Translations under genes and position numbers: made by a program
Shown here: piece by piece, positions 1 through 12,192 of the stretch
How the letters are laid out: every line of letters begins with the position of its first letter
How positions within the stretch are numbered: the stretch's first letter is position 1
Notes under the pieces: model-generated
Told to the model about the DNA's origin: nothing
What the model saw: only the letters and a program-made list of their open reading frames with translations
The model's database searches: none
Origin: Chirona hameri
Lineage: Eukaryota; Arthropoda; Thecostraca; Balanomorpha; Balanidae
Direction of reading: 5' to 3'
NCBI GenBank assembly: GCA_036785665.1
Contig: JAXIVJ010000519.1
Coordinates: forward strand, 55,001 to 119,000
Length of the DNA: 64,000 nt

Positions 1-360
1 TTGATCAGCGCCGTGCCGCGGGAAGAAATCTGAACACAACCCTCGAACTCGGCTCCTATGGGGTTCTCCTCATTATTGGTGAGAACCGAAAATATCGCTA
101 GATAGCTCGTCAAAATTGCAATCGAAACTTCTTTCGCCATTGTTGGGGCTTAGCTCAATATTAAGGTCACCAACTTTAATAAAGGTCAAAATGCGGCAAG
201 TCATGGAGTCTGCGCCGGGCACCCCGAAATATTTCGGGAACTATGATAGCTAGACACAAACGGAGAAAGCAAGTAATCGAAACCTCTAAAAAAATGTATC
301 GCCTACGCGTCGTCACTCACGCGTAGGCCATCAGGTCACTTTAGATCAGGTCAATAGAGT
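1..360. repeat. Decayed fragment of the AGGTCA-rich TTAA element family (alpha)
   Basis: Positions about 95-360 resemble the left parts of better preserved copies at 5818-7038 and 11032-12188: the text around aactatgatagctag, the following acaaacgga, and the AAGGTCA motifs recur in the same order. The left terminus lies outside the window or is degraded (GCGCCGTGCC is visible near position 8). No coding capacity is seen. Confidence 0.6.
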
Positions 361-1560
361 CCAGAAATCACCAAAGGTAAAGCAGACTGTATTGTTGGCA
401 ATACGTTTTTTATGTAACTTCTTTGCACACATAAGAAGTTGTAATACGAACACGGTCTGTGTAATTGTTAAATAAACGCATTTATATTATTACCTCTATT
501 ACCATAATGAGACATTCCTCGATACTACCTCTACCAATCCTAACACTCAAACAATTGGCCTAACTTGCTAGTTTCTTCTCAAATTTCTGTCCATTTTGCT
601 AAGTTTCAAAATTATAATTACAGAAGCATATTCTTTTGTAAATGATAACGTGTCTACCTTCCGAAAACGCGATAAATGAGTTAATTCATCTGGGGGTGCT
701 AGAAGAGATTGGGTCCGGTACCTATCAAAATAATCACTTCTGCTAATTCATAATATTTCAAGATCATGGAAAATAGATACAAAGTAGGTAAGAACACATA
801 AATAAATAAGACGCAACGGGCTGGGTTTTAATTTGGTTAAACGCGAAGTTTATAGGCATTTTATACATTCGTGGCACTTTCTCGCGGAAGATAGAAAGTG
901 CATGCGTACTCAATTTTGCCAACCCTGGCAAAACTCCGTGGCGCCGCCCAAGCTAGCTGTACAGGCTGTACTACCATTTATGCAGGTTTTCTTTGGCGAT
1001 TCGATATTTTTTTTTTCTCGAAAGCTCTAATAGAAATAATAGGTAAGATTAGCGATTATTGGCTGATGAAGAAAGTCAACATAAAGCAAGGGCTTTTATT
1101 TTGCAGTTTCATAATTAGCCTTTCTGAAGGTAGGGTACGATTTCACATGTATTTCATTTCGTTAACGTTTTTAAATGTGAATTGCTTGCAATGAATTGAA
1201 ACATAACACACAATTCTTACTATTTTATGTTTTACAAGACGATGGATATGCGAAAGTTGTAAACCTTACGCTGAAAAAACTGACTTTTCTGTCCAAATAA
1301 CAATGCTTGCGATCGAAACATTCCAGCGATGCTTTATTCCAACTCGGAATAGTCTGAAAATACCGTCACAGCAGCTCCACAGCACCGTGAAAACACACCT
1401 TTGCGATACAGATACTTAATTCTTAACAAACGTAATTTCTATGCGATAATTGATAGCAGGCTCTGATCAGTTTTAAGCTGAGGACGTTGCTACGCTCAGG
1501 TGGGCTCCCAGCCGACAAATAACATATAATTGTGTTCTTCTTAAAAATGTGGAACCAAAA
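361..1560. other. Unassigned sequence without a supported gene
   Basis: AT-rich single-copy-looking sequence. Only short open frames are present, without domains or good start context. No repeat ends or RNA genes are recognised. Confidence 0.5.
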
Positions 1561-1566
1561 GCTCCT

Positions 1567-1884
1567 CTAAAGATACTTCTTCCTAAACCGGAATTTAAAC
1601 ATATAAAGTGTAATGCAAGCAATTAGCAGCAGAACAATGCTAAAAATGAGTGTAATGGCTTCTGCCAATGTGGCTTGTTCAATGTTCATTAATGCCTCGG
1701 TACTCACATCCTGAACGTTCACTGCCGGACAGAAAACGCACTGGAATTTGTAATACTTGACCCTCAATCTGCACAATCCGTATCCCAAAAGTACCGATAG
1801 CGCAGGATAGTAGTGACGGGCGACGCTGGCCTGCGTCACTGCTCCGCCGCTCGTAAACGCACGTCTTTTATGCGTGTACAGCAA
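1567..1884 (-). other. Open frame ending in a membrane-anchor-like peptide, unassigned
   Basis: A minus-strand open frame of about 105 codons that starts with a non-ATG codon. Its last 40 residues hold one strongly hydrophobic segment (ITLIFSIVLLLIACITLYMF) followed by a short basic tail (KFRFRKK). That layout would suit the end of a type I membrane protein or an envelope-like protein. It could be a 3' exon, a relic or chance. No homology is recognised. Confidence 0.25.
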
Positions 1885-2100
1885 TGGAACTCTGCCTGGC
1901 GTCGTCGGCTGGCTTAGGAGGCTTCATGGAATGGCCAGTTTGTTGCGTCATCTATGGACACCGACGTCACTTGATATCCAGCCAATGGCGCCACGGTAGG
2001 TCAGGACAATGACATGTTAATTCCATGTCTGGCTCGAACGCTTAGTCGTGCCCGTAGTGTGGATACCTGGCTTGATGTTCGCTTTGTGTGTCACATCACT

Positions 2101-3975
2101 ATGTCACATCATGTGATCAGCAGCTATGTCACATCATGTGATCAGCAGCTATGTCACATCATGTGATCAGCAGCTATGTCACATCATGTGATCAGCAGCT
2201 ATGTCACATCATGTGATCAGCAGCTATGTCACATCATGTGATCAGCAGCTATGTCACATCATGTGATCAGCAGCTATGCCACATCATGTGATCAGCAGCT
2301 ATGTCACATCATGCGATCAGCAGCTATGTCACATCATGTGATCAGCAGCGATGTCACATCATGTGATCAGCAGCTATGTCACATCATGTGATCAGCAGCT
2401 ATGTCACATCATGCGATCAGCAGCTATGTCACATCATGTGGTCAGCAGCTATGTCACATCATGTGATCAGCAGCTATGTCACATCATGTGATCAGCAGCG
2501 ATGTCACATCATGTGATCAGCAGCTATGTCACATCATGTGATCAGCAGCTATGTCACATCATGTGATCAGCAGCTATGTCACATCATGTGATCAGCAGCT
2601 ATGTCACATCATGTGATCAGCAGCTATGTCACATCATGTGATCAGCAGCTATGTCACATCATGTGATCAGCAGCTATGTCACATCATGTGATCAGCAGCT
2701 ATGTCACATCATGTGATCAGCAGCTATGTCACATCATGTGATCAGCAGCTATGTCACATCATGTGATCAGCAGCTATGTCACATCATGTGATCAGCAGCT
2801 ATGCCACATCATGTGATCAGCAGCTATGTCACATCATGTGATCAGCAGCTATGTCACATCATGTGATCAGCAGCTATGTCACATCATGTGATCAGCAGCT
2901 ATGTCACATCATGTGATCAGCAGCTATGTCACATCATGTGATCAGCAGCTATGTCACATCATGTGATCAGCAGCTATGTCACATCATGTGATCAGCAGCT
3001 ATGTCACATCATGTGATCAGCAGCTATGTCACATCATGTGATCAGCAGCGATGTCACATCATGTGATCAGCAGCTATGTCACATCATGTGATCAGCAGCT
3101 ATGTCACATCATGTGATCAGCAGCTATGTCACATCATGTGATCAGCAGCTATGTCACATCATGTGATCAGCAGCTATGTCACATCATGTGATCAGCAGCT
3201 ATGTCACATCATGTGATCAGCAGCTATGTCACATCATGTGATCAGCAGCTATGTCACATCATGTGATCAGCAGCGATGTCACATCATGTGATCAGCAGCT
3301 ATGTCACATCATGTGATCAGCAGCTATGTCACATCATGTGATCAGCAGCGATGTCACATCATGTGATCAGCAGCTATGTCACATCATGTGATCAGCAGCT
3401 ATGTCACATCATGTGATCAGCAGCTATGTCACATCATGTGATCAGCAGCTATGTCACATCATGTGATCAGCAGCTATGTCACATCATGTGATCAGCAGCT
3501 ATGTCACATCATGTGATCAGCAGCTATGTCACATCATGTGATCAGAAGCTATGTCACATCATGTGATCAGCAGCTATGCCACATCATGTGATCAGCAGCT
3601 ATGTCACATCATGTGATCAGCAGCTATGTCACATCATGTGATCAGCAGCTATGTCACATCATGTGATCAGCAGCTATGTCACATCATGTGATCAGCAGCT
3701 ATGTCACATCATGTGATCAGAAGCTATGTCACATCATGTGATCAGCAGCTATGTCACATCATGTGATCAGCAGCTATGTCACATCATGTGATCAGCAGCT
3801 ATGTCACATCATGTGATCAGCAGCTATGTCACATCATGTGATCAGCAGCTATGTCACATCATGTGATCAGCAGCTATGTCACATCATGTGATCAGCAGCT
3901 ATGTCACATCATGTGATCAGCAGCTATGTCACATCATGTGATCAGCAGCTATGTCACATCATGTGATCAGCAGCG
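2101..3975. repeat. 25-bp satellite, 75 contiguous copies
   Basis: The array is exactly 1875 bp, 75 x 25 bp, with unit phase conserved from start to end (unit starts at 2101 and 3951), so there are no net indels. Each unit contains the near-palindrome TCACATCATGTGATC. Only a few substitutions recur: T to C in ATGTC (units 8, 29, 60), T to C in ATGTG (units 9, 13), CAGCT to CAGCG (units 10, 16, 38, 47, 50, 75), and CAGC to AAGC at the end of units 58 and 65. There are no spacers, so it is a satellite or minisatellite and not CRISPR. Confidence 0.97.
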
Positions 3976-4209
3976 ATCGGATAATAAAGAACGAACTTAA
4001 AGTCAATTCAAGTTTGTTAAAAAAACATTGGTATATCTTTTTAGGGTTGTATTTAACCGCTATTAACTGGGATGTCCGGTGCATATGTCATTTTGCCCCC
4101 CCCCCCCTGACTGTAGCGCCCCTTGATTGTCTTCCGAAACAATCTTCTTAGTAAAGAGAGTGTGCCTATTGACCAAGCTAATTTGTTTGTCTTCATACGT
4201 GATTGTAGA

Positions 4210-4460
4210 CAAAGGCAGATCCAGAACAGGTTGTTTTTTTTGGGGGGGGGGGGGGGGGGGGAGCGAATCCAAAAGTATCACACCATTCTAAAAACTCGTC
4301 GGATTTTGCATGCATTGAGAGCTGATTTAAACACATTTTCCTTAGTAAAAGTTGCTAAGATTGTTTTATATATTTCAGGAAATGTGTCAATTTTGCGCCT
4401 ATTTCAGGCGGTTTTTGGGGCCATGATCCCTTTGCCCCCCCCCCCCTGGTTCCGCCCATG
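4210..4460. mobile_element. hAT-like MITE, 251 bp, TSD ATTGTAGA
   Basis: The terminal inverted repeats are CAAAGGCAGATCCAG on the left and, read inward from the right, CATGGGCGGAACCAG. The 8-bp direct repeat ATTGTAGA flanks the element at 4202-4209 and 4461-4468. An 8-bp duplication is characteristic of hAT transposition. The interior is non-coding and carries long G and C homopolymers (about 4242-4260 and 4434-4446). Confidence 0.8.
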
Positions 4461-4565
4461 ATTGTAGAACAGAATTGTCTGAATCGAACTATGTCTTTAG
4501 CATTTCTTCCAATTCGCCCTTAGCTACTTAGATATTTAAAAGGCCCCAAGAAGAGGACCTGGCAG

Positions 4566-5725
4566 CAGGGTTGTGATTGACTCAGAGTCGGTGAGTCAAA
4601 TTTGACTAAAAAATGACTCAACTCAACTTGAGTCAGAGTTGAGTCGCTTAAGAAAAATAGGGGCTCAACTTGAGTCAGAGTCGAGTCACTTAAGAAAAAT
4701 AGAGGGGTTGAGTTGAGTCAGAGTTGAGTCACATGGATGTCGCTTGAGTCAAAGTTGAGTCGCCTGGATGCCGCTCAAGTCAATGTTGAGTCGACTCATC
4801 CTCTTACGAGTCAGTCACATCTGACGAGAAAAACAAATCCTAGCAACTACATAATAAAGGCGTCCAAACAATGTTATAGAGTGTGAGAGTGCGAGTTTGG
4901 TGTTTTGCAAACCCACGTTATATCATTAGTTGATAGTAAATCAATTTTGTATTTCACAAATAACTTAAAGAGTACTTCACTACATCATTTACTCTGCTGA
5001 CTGCTCCTTATCTTAAGTGAAGCAATACAATATTAAATACCTACATAGACATGATAACTGCAGTATATATAACCTAATAATAACCATATCAACATGATTT
5101 ACACTGTATCACATAGCATCAAAATAATGACCAATTTAAACCAATAATTAAAGTCAACTGATGATATTTCAGCAAACTTACGCACGTACCAAGATAATAT
5201 ATAAGCTTGAACCCCTGTCACTGAGAACTGATCTAACTTGAACTAAAACATCCCATGACCCCTGCGAACACATACAAGGTAAATACCAATTTGTCTTCAA
5301 TGTTTTTACGAACCATACATTTTATTTTATTTTATTATTATCATTATTGCTATTCTATATTTTAATATACCATACATTGTAGTTGGATGCAGTAGATATT
5401 TATGATAATGCAATATTCATGTACCTTCATCCAGTGTAAATACAAATACAAGTATTTACATATAATATTCCAATGACTTTTTGCAAGTCAAATACCTACA
5501 TTTGAATCAAAGTCGTGAAGTCCGTTGAACATGAGTAAAAAATGAGTCAACTCAAGAAACTTTCGCATGAGTCAGAGTTGAGTCAGGGGCAACAGCAAAT
5601 GAGTCAAAGTTGAGTCGACTCAAAACAACAAATTCCTCCCTCTTGAGTCAGAGTTGAGTAAGAGTCCCTTCGAAAATGAGTCAGAGTCGAGTCAGTCTAA
5701 AAAATCTGAGTCGAGCACAACCCTG
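4566..5725. mobile_element. Non-autonomous hAT element, 1160 bp, with GAGTCA-rich ends
   Basis: The element begins CAGGGTTGTG and ends CACAACCCTG, as inverted termini. A perfect 8-bp duplication CCTGGCAG flanks it (4558-4565 and 5726-5733). These are hAT hallmarks. The first 260 bp and last 200 bp are packed with GAGTCA/TGACTC repeats in both orientations, resembling the subterminal motif arrays bound by hAT transposases. The AT-rich middle (about 4830-5520) has no open frame, so mobilisation would need a transposase supplied in trans. Confidence 0.85.
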
Positions 5726-5817
5726 CCTGGCAGGCCCCAAGTTATCGGTAGACCCGCAAATAGCTTTCCACCGGCACCACCAGAGTATCGATAAAACTGT
5801 TAACATATCATTGTTAA

Positions 5818-7038
5818 CCTGCGCCCCGGTGGGCCTCTGAGACAACTTCGCCCTGGTGGTTGGGGGGGGGGGGGAGGGGGGTCATTTTGTCCACCCACCA
5901 CCGCACACTAACTCGAAAACTAAAAGGACTAGAAAGACGATTAAATAACGTTTGAAAGCTCTCGAGGACATTCGTAGTTACTTAAGGTATTGTATGGCTC
6001 AGGTCAATATTGAGGTCACCGTGCTATCAGATGTCATCGAAGGTCAAATTTTCCAAGTTTAGGACTTTGCTCCAGATACTCCCAAATATATCGGGAACTA
6101 TGACAGCTAGGAACAAACAGAAAATCAATCGAAAATTCCTGCAAAAATGCAATCGCCATTGGTATCCTCAAATTTTAGCTAAGGTCAATAGTATAGGTGC
6201 CTGAGGTCACCAAATGTCCCGATGGCATTTTCTTCCAAAAAGTTGTTCGTGAATAACTTTGTATCGCTAAACATAGAGCACAAACTTTAACACCATCGTG
6301 TCTGTCTCGTCAAGACGCTTCAATATATATTAATGGTGACCTGAATACTGATTAATTAGGTCAACTTCAAAATTTGACTTCAGGTCAAGGAAGGTCATTT
6401 GATGACCCAGGTATGTCATGTTGCATATGGGGCGATGTGTCTCGACGAGGCAAACACAGTGGTATCAATTGCACGTCTCTATCTTTATTATATCCAGAGT
6501 TATTGGCAAAAAACATGGTGACCTCAGATGATCTCAGCTGACCTTGCAGAGGTCACCGAGCAACAATTTCACCTGGGTCCTCTATAATGAGCTAAAATAA
6601 CATGAATCTGAAGTCATTGGTCTGCTCTAATGCATATTCTCTGAAACGGAAGCATTTGTATATTTTCCCATTGACTTGTAATAGGGAGGTCACGAAATTG
6701 ACCTGACCTTAGGTCACCGATATAAAAACAAATCCGAGATAAATGAATTACAGATACTTATGACCTTATTAAATCCTCTAAGTTCCAAATCTCTCGGACA
6801 AACACTGTGGCTTTAGCACGACCACAAACATTTTTGGAGGTAAGGTCCCTTGACGTGACCTGGTGACCTGACCTGAGATGACCTGAGGTCAAAATGTTCA
6901 CACAATGTGAGTAATTGATACCCAAACATCTGTTTCAAATTTGCCGGCGCTGCGCGCCGCCATTTTCTCCCTATTCTGGAAAAACTCAGGGGTGGGGAGG
7001 GGGGGGGGGTCAAAATGACTCCCACACCAGGGCGGGGG
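5818..7038. mobile_element. TTAA-flanked AGGTCA-rich element, family alpha copy 1
   Basis: Flanked by TTAA at 5814-5817 and 7039-7042. The terminal inverted repeats are CTGCGCCCCGGTG on the left and, read inward from the right, CCCCCGCCCTGGTG. It contains dozens of AGGTCA or TGACCT motifs and a G tract near each end. No transposase frame is present. A TTAA duplication fits piggyBac, Kolobok or Sola3 transposases; the superfamily cannot be fixed without an autonomous relative. Confidence 0.75.
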
Positions 7039-7123
7039 TTAACCAAGCCAAGTCACCTAACAATTTATATGTTTGTAATTTTACGCGTTTCGTAGTTAAA
7101 CTTCATCTTCTATTCTCTCTGAT

Positions 7124-7280
7124 CAGTGACGTCGCCACACAATTGTGTGTGTGTGTGTGGGGGGGGGGGGGGCAGCCCCATAGAGCAAATGTTAAAATTC
7201 TGCGAATCTGGGGGTTGGACTCCGACCGGAGCGATCCTGGGGGGGGGGGGGGGCAGTCCCCACCGGTGGCGACGCCCCTG
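7124..7280. mobile_element. hAT-like MITE, 157 bp
   Basis: The ends are CAGTGACGTCGCCAC on the left and, read inward from the right, CAGGGGCGTCGCCAC. Flanking 8-mers TCTCTGAT (7116-7123) and CCTCTGAT (7281-7288) match at 7 of 8 positions, consistent with a slightly mutated hAT target duplication. The interior has a short GT run and two G tracts. Confidence 0.7.
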
Positions 7281-7795
7281 CCTCTGATTACGCCCATTGG
7301 GGAATAATAATGTGGCGGTCGTTTTAATCGATATCGAAACGGAAAATGGGTAAAGACAACATAGGCGAAAATTAAAATAAAGAGGTTCAAAATGTGCATT
7401 GTATCGCTGCCAAACGCGTCCAAGCAATGGCTGCTTTGCTTACCATACAAAACAAGCCCTTGCAAAACTAAAATAGTGGACAAGACACACTCCCTTCAAG
7501 ATAGGTATTTAAAAATTAGCGATTAGCGAATGACGAACGGAAGAAAGAAAAACAGGGCTTGGTGATCGCTTCTTTTACCTAATAAATTGACATGCACTAG
7601 TGCAGTCTATGAACTTCTGCTCATGAAGACATTAATATCTGCTCATAAAGAGGTCATCGGCTGAATATAAATAGGTAAACATGACAACATTGAATAGTTG
7701 CCGAACGTTCAAGGAACGTTTATGAACATAAGAACTTGCTTCCTTGGAATTTGTTTCAGCGGTAGGTGTTGTTTCAGTGTATATGTTACAAGCAA

Positions 7796-8204
7796 TAGCC
7801 GTTTTTACGAAGGATTATTGCGCTGAAAAGTTTCTGAAAGATTCTGAAAGTTTTGAAAAACTATTCAACTTTTACATGCGATTTTTGGCTAGAAATTTCC
7901 CCCATAATTTTGTAATATGTTAGTAAGAATAAAATATGTTTAACAAATTGCGGTTTGGGGTAATAGTCAAGATAAGTATTGATCGAATCTTCCTGAAACT
8001 TTCCAGGAAGATTCGATCAATACTTATCTTGATTATTACCACCAAACCGCAATTTTGTCAACATATTTTATTCTTACCAACATATGACAAAATTATAAAG
8101 GACATCTCTAGCCAAAAATCGCATGTAAAAGTTGTGTAGTTTTTCAAAACTTTCAGAATCTTTCAGAAACTTTTCAGCGCAATAATCCTTCGTGAAAACG
8201 GCTA
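7796..8204. mobile_element. Foldback palindromic element, about 409 bp
   Basis: Two arms of roughly 200 bp are near-perfect inverted repeats, from TAGCCGTTTTTACGAAGG at 7796 to its complement ending GGCTA at 8204. The centre is near 8000 in a small loop between CTTCCTG and CAGGAAG. Both outer ends carry TA, as expected for a Tc1/mariner-like insertion. The arms differ by a few substitutions and short indels. It has no coding potential and its transcript would be a long hairpin RNA. Confidence 0.85.
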
Positions 8205-8216
8205 ATATGAAAACTC

Positions 8217-8465
8217 AGGCAGTTTCGAAACTGCCTAGAAAAACACACAGTTTGCAAAATGCCTAAAATTCCGGGCAGTTTCGAAACTACCTTAAATTTT
8301 AGGCAGTTTCGAAACTGTCTAGGCAAACGACAATTACGAGAGCGCCAGGCAGTTTCGAAAAAGCTTAGACCGTTTCGAACCTGCCCGGGCAATATGACAA
8401 TTACGAGAGCGCCAGGCAGTTTCGAAAAAAAACTTAGACCGTTTCGAACCTGCCCGGGCAGTGTG
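8217..8465. repeat. Cluster of GGCAGTTTCGAAACTGCC palindromes
   Basis: It starts with the perfect 20-bp palindrome AGGCAGTTTCGAAACTGCCT. Variants recur about every 35-60 bp. A block of about 65 bp containing GACAATTACGAGAGCGCCAG is duplicated in tandem (about 8330 and 8396). A related cluster lies at 39268-39375. Confidence 0.8.
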
Positions 8466-8589
8466 TCATGGAGAGCATCACATTAGTCAATTGAAACAGA
8501 TGGCGCCTTACCACATGGCGGGGAAGAAGCTATTCGTGGTCAGATGCATCATTACAGTAAATAGGGTAAAGGGAATAGTTCACCTTTAA

Positions 8590-9722
8590 CCCGCGCGGCG
8601 CTGGGGTCTCCATCCGAACGTCCGGTGCTGGGGGGTACATTTTACCCCCCTCGTATCTTCCGAACCAATAACCGCAGCGAGACACGCAAGGCGGCGATCG
8701 AAAGCTCTCAGTGAGTAGAATCTAACGCATACCCTGAATTATTAACATAAGGTCACATGTCAGGTCACGGTCAGGTCAAGTGTCAAAATGTAAGTATTTG
8801 GGTTTTTGGGCTATACTTTCCATCCAAAGCCTTGTATTGCAACTATTATCTCACAAAATGCTCTCAAATGTATAATCATCTCCCGCATAAGTAAAAGTTA
8901 AATTTTAAGCAAAGGTCAAGGTCAAGGTCATGTCACAAAAGGTCACAGATCTACGAAAGCCATGCGACACATGTTGTATGGGTTATTTTACACGTAGAAT
9001 TCGATAGAAGCATCTATTTTCACAGCCTGACACCATATAATCGCCCTCAGGTCAAGGTCAGGTCACAATAAGGTCAAAATTTGAAATTGATGAATCTAAA
9101 TAAACATTGCATGTTTCTAGATTAGTTTTGTCTTCGAAATACAGTGGTGGCATTTATTTGTCTGTATCTGGTCAGTAAAACCCAAAAAAACTCAATTAAA
9201 AAAAATGAAGTTACTTATTCTTAGAGAACCATAAGTCAGTCAAAAATATAGAAATTGCTTTGAAATTTGGTTTGAACATCGTTCATACTTGGTTCTCTAA
9301 TATATCTTCCGTTTTTTTTAAAAACAATCTTCAAACAAAAAACTTTTGTGGAAATTTTTCCCAATTTTTTTTTGGGGTCAAAAACACAAAATTTTGAACA
9401 TCCGAGATAGCCATTTTAAAGACAATGTGATTTCCTTTCTTTTGACGCCTTTTATTTGCGATTTTCATCAACACGCTATTTTCTACGATTTTTCAAACAT
9501 TTAACGTTTTTTCACCTAAAATGACATGACATGACGTCACTAAAACGTCATTATCTCCTCAAAATTCTCACGTATTTCAACAAAATTGTTACACAAGATG
9601 TATAATTGATGCACCATAAGGTACCACAAGTTTCATTTTGATATCTGTCATAGTTTTCAAGTTATGGAGAAAATCTGAGAGGGGGGTAAAATTTACCCCC
9701 CCCCCCCCCAGCGCCGCGCGGG
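8590..9722 (+). mobile_element. TTAA-flanked element, family beta copy 1
   Basis: TTAA is present on both sides (8586-8589 and 9723-9726). Inverted termini are CCCGCGCGGCGCTGGGG on the left and, read inward from the right, CCCGCGCGGCGCTGGGGG. The length is 1133 bp. The interior has runs of direct AGGTCA half-sites, for example the triple repeat near 8915-8935, and no transposase frame. The CCC directly after TTAA resembles piggyBac ends. Confidence 0.8.
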
Positions 9723-9726
9723 TTAA

Positions 9727-11027
9727 TATGAGGTTTTGAACTGAGATAGCAGATTTGTAGAGCATATCGAAAAACGAGTTGTGGTGAAAGAATTACCTCG
9801 CTACGCTGAGTAATTTCGACACCGGACTAGTGGGCCCCTTTTAGAAGACGCTGTTTCGTGCCCCGATCGGGACTCGAAACTTGTTTCGGGTCCTCACAAC
9901 AGGGGCGGTGCTGGGCACTTGAGACTAGGTAGGAAGGCAGCATTGTCATAAAAACGTACCCAACAGGCTAATTGTATTGCCATACCTACACCAGTAACAC
10001 ACGTGGATTGGCAAAGAGCGATCGAACACCGTCCAGTTCAGAGCCAGGCTAGGGCGGGTCGCAAATACAAAACAAAATATCTGCTAGTTGATGCAAGACC
10101 TTGCTTCGCTTTTGGCGCTAGCTCGCATTATGAGCGACACGAAGAACGTCACGGAACACAACTGAAAGCAGTATTAAAGCTCGTAGACGTCACAAACCAG
10201 CGAGACGATTATAGGTGGCTAGAAAGTCGAAGCTGCAGTTCTTAAAATGATGCCTAGTTGGCGCTATCATCGTCGTTGGAATAATAATTGATTTTTATTT
10301 AAAAAGAAATAATAATTGAACCCCTATGTGGCAAGCTACTACGAGCCTAAAATAATAATTGGTATTGCAGTCATATTTATTTTATGAAGTTTTTGCGCTT
10401 CAAAAGGTGTGTTATTCTCGATTTTCTAGTGGATTTGCCTACCTTACAGAAATGTTCTATTGCAGGACCCAATAGGTTTGCACACAGGCTGGTCGAAAAT
10501 CTAGTAGGACGAAGTAGGCAAGCTTAGGCCAGGTTTTTCTTACGTTTGCGTTTAATTTATGGTTCCGAAGGAAATTTTCTTTGAAAATTTGGAAAATTTG
10601 TTCCAAGATAGGCCTATTCCGATTGCAGAAAACCATATTAATCAATAAGAAAAAAGTGAAATACGAAGAAGGGAAGATAAATATATGTATCGGAAGAAGG
10701 CTACCGAACTGAGTAGGCATTGCCTACCTTGCCGACATGGGAGAACCGCCTCTGCCTTCAACGGTTGTTTATGTTACAAGCAGCCTGCGTATATATGCCT
10801 AAAGTCCGTCGTTATTGTGTGCAATAGTTTCCATATTCAAGCTACCATATGCATGACATCATAATTGTCATGAAGTGTTGTATAGTCATGAAGGAGGAAA
10901 TAGAAACATGCCCATTTTTCGACGGATATCCGTCTATTGTCCAAACAAATGCCATATTCATTTTTTTCAGCTCCAAATACCCCGTGTAGCCAAATTTCAA
11001 GACAACTTTCAAGGTGACCTATTCCCT
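9727..11027. other. Unassigned sequence without a supported gene
   Basis: A plus-strand frame at 10003-10245 (80 codons) and a minus-strand frame at 10457-10720 have no recognisable domains. Three AATAATAATTG motifs occur at about 10280-10365. No repeat termini are recognised. Confidence 0.5.
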
Positions 11028-11031
11028 TTAA

Positions 11032-12188
11032 CCCACGCCGTGCCGGTGCTTGGCGCCACCTTCGCCGTGCCGGGGGGGGGGGGGGGGGCGTTTCGACGCC
11101 CCCTCTAAAGCGGCTCTTATAGAACGTAAGCAAACACAAAAAAAAACACTGTTCGAAAGCTCGTCAAAATGCATTTTGAAACTGTTTGATGCATTGAGGT
11201 CATCAAGGGCCACATTTTCCAGTTTTATGACTTCGCTCCAGAAAATCCAAGATATCACAGGAACTATGATAGATAGGAACAAACGGAAACAAGCAATGGA
11301 AAGCTATTGCAAAAATGCAATCGATCAGGTGTCCTCGGATTTGAGCTAAGGTCAATAGTTGAGGCTCCAGAGCTCATCAAATGTCAAAAAGGCTATTTTT
11401 GAGCATAACTGTTTTCACAAATATCGTTTTACCTAATACAAACACGGCAATAATTGTGACGCCATCGTGTTTCTATTGTCAAGGTGCTTCGACTCACATT
11501 CATGATGACCAAGTTAGGTCAACTTAAAATTTTAACCTCAGGTCAAGTTCAAGTGGTGACCTAATTAGGTCATGTTGCACATTAGGAGACTTGCCTCGAC
11601 GAGACAAACACAATGGTGCCAGTTTCACGTACCTATCTTGATTTTGTCAAGATTTATTGAGATAAAAAAATGTTGGTGACCTCGGATGACCTCAGCTGAC
11701 CCTGTAGGGGTCACTGAACCAAAATTGCACCTGGATCTTCAAGAATGGCTTATGATAACATGATCCAGAAGTAATTGGGCTGATATCATACGTATCCTCA
11801 GAATAGGAAGCATTTGAATATTTCCCCATTGACTTATAATAGGTCACGAAATTGACTCAACCTTAGGTCACCGATATTGAATATCCGAGATAAACGAATT
11901 GTAGGTACCATTGTCCTCATGCAAACTGATAAGTATGAAATTGATCGGCCAAAAACTGTGGCTGTAAGACGACCGTACACTTTTTGGGAGGTGGGGTCAC
12001 GTGACCTAATCTGGTGACCTAACCTTAGATGACCCGAGGTCAATTTTTTTACAATACGTGGGAAATTGATGCCTCAACAGCTGTGCCAAAAACGGCGGCG
12101 CACAGTGCCGCCGTTTTTCTCTATCCTCGAAAAACCTGAGGAGGGAGCGTCTAAACACCCCCCCCCCCTGCCCCCGGCACGGCGCGGG
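11032..12188 (+). mobile_element. TTAA-flanked element, family alpha copy 2
   Basis: TTAA flanks at 11028-11031 and 12189-12192. The inverted termini are CCCACGCCGTGCCGG on the left and, read inward from the right, CCCGCGCCGTGCCGG. It is 1157 bp, with long G and C tracts at the ends. The AGGTCA-rich interior is collinear with the copy at 5818-7038. Short frames reading through the G tracts (polyproline or polyglycine) are artefacts. Confidence 0.8.
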
Positions 12189-12192
12189 TTAA

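Noticed and set aside
2101..3975. CRISPR array
   Set aside because: Units are directly adjacent, with no variable spacers and no cas genes, in a eukaryotic context.
6813..7483. Polyproline/polyglycine frames around G tracts
   Set aside because: Produced by homopolymers in MITEs. The same happens near 11028-11139, 26041-26091 and 39641-39904.
8174..8486. Small coding frames over the palindrome cluster
   Set aside because: Frames appear on both strands because the repeat is palindromic.
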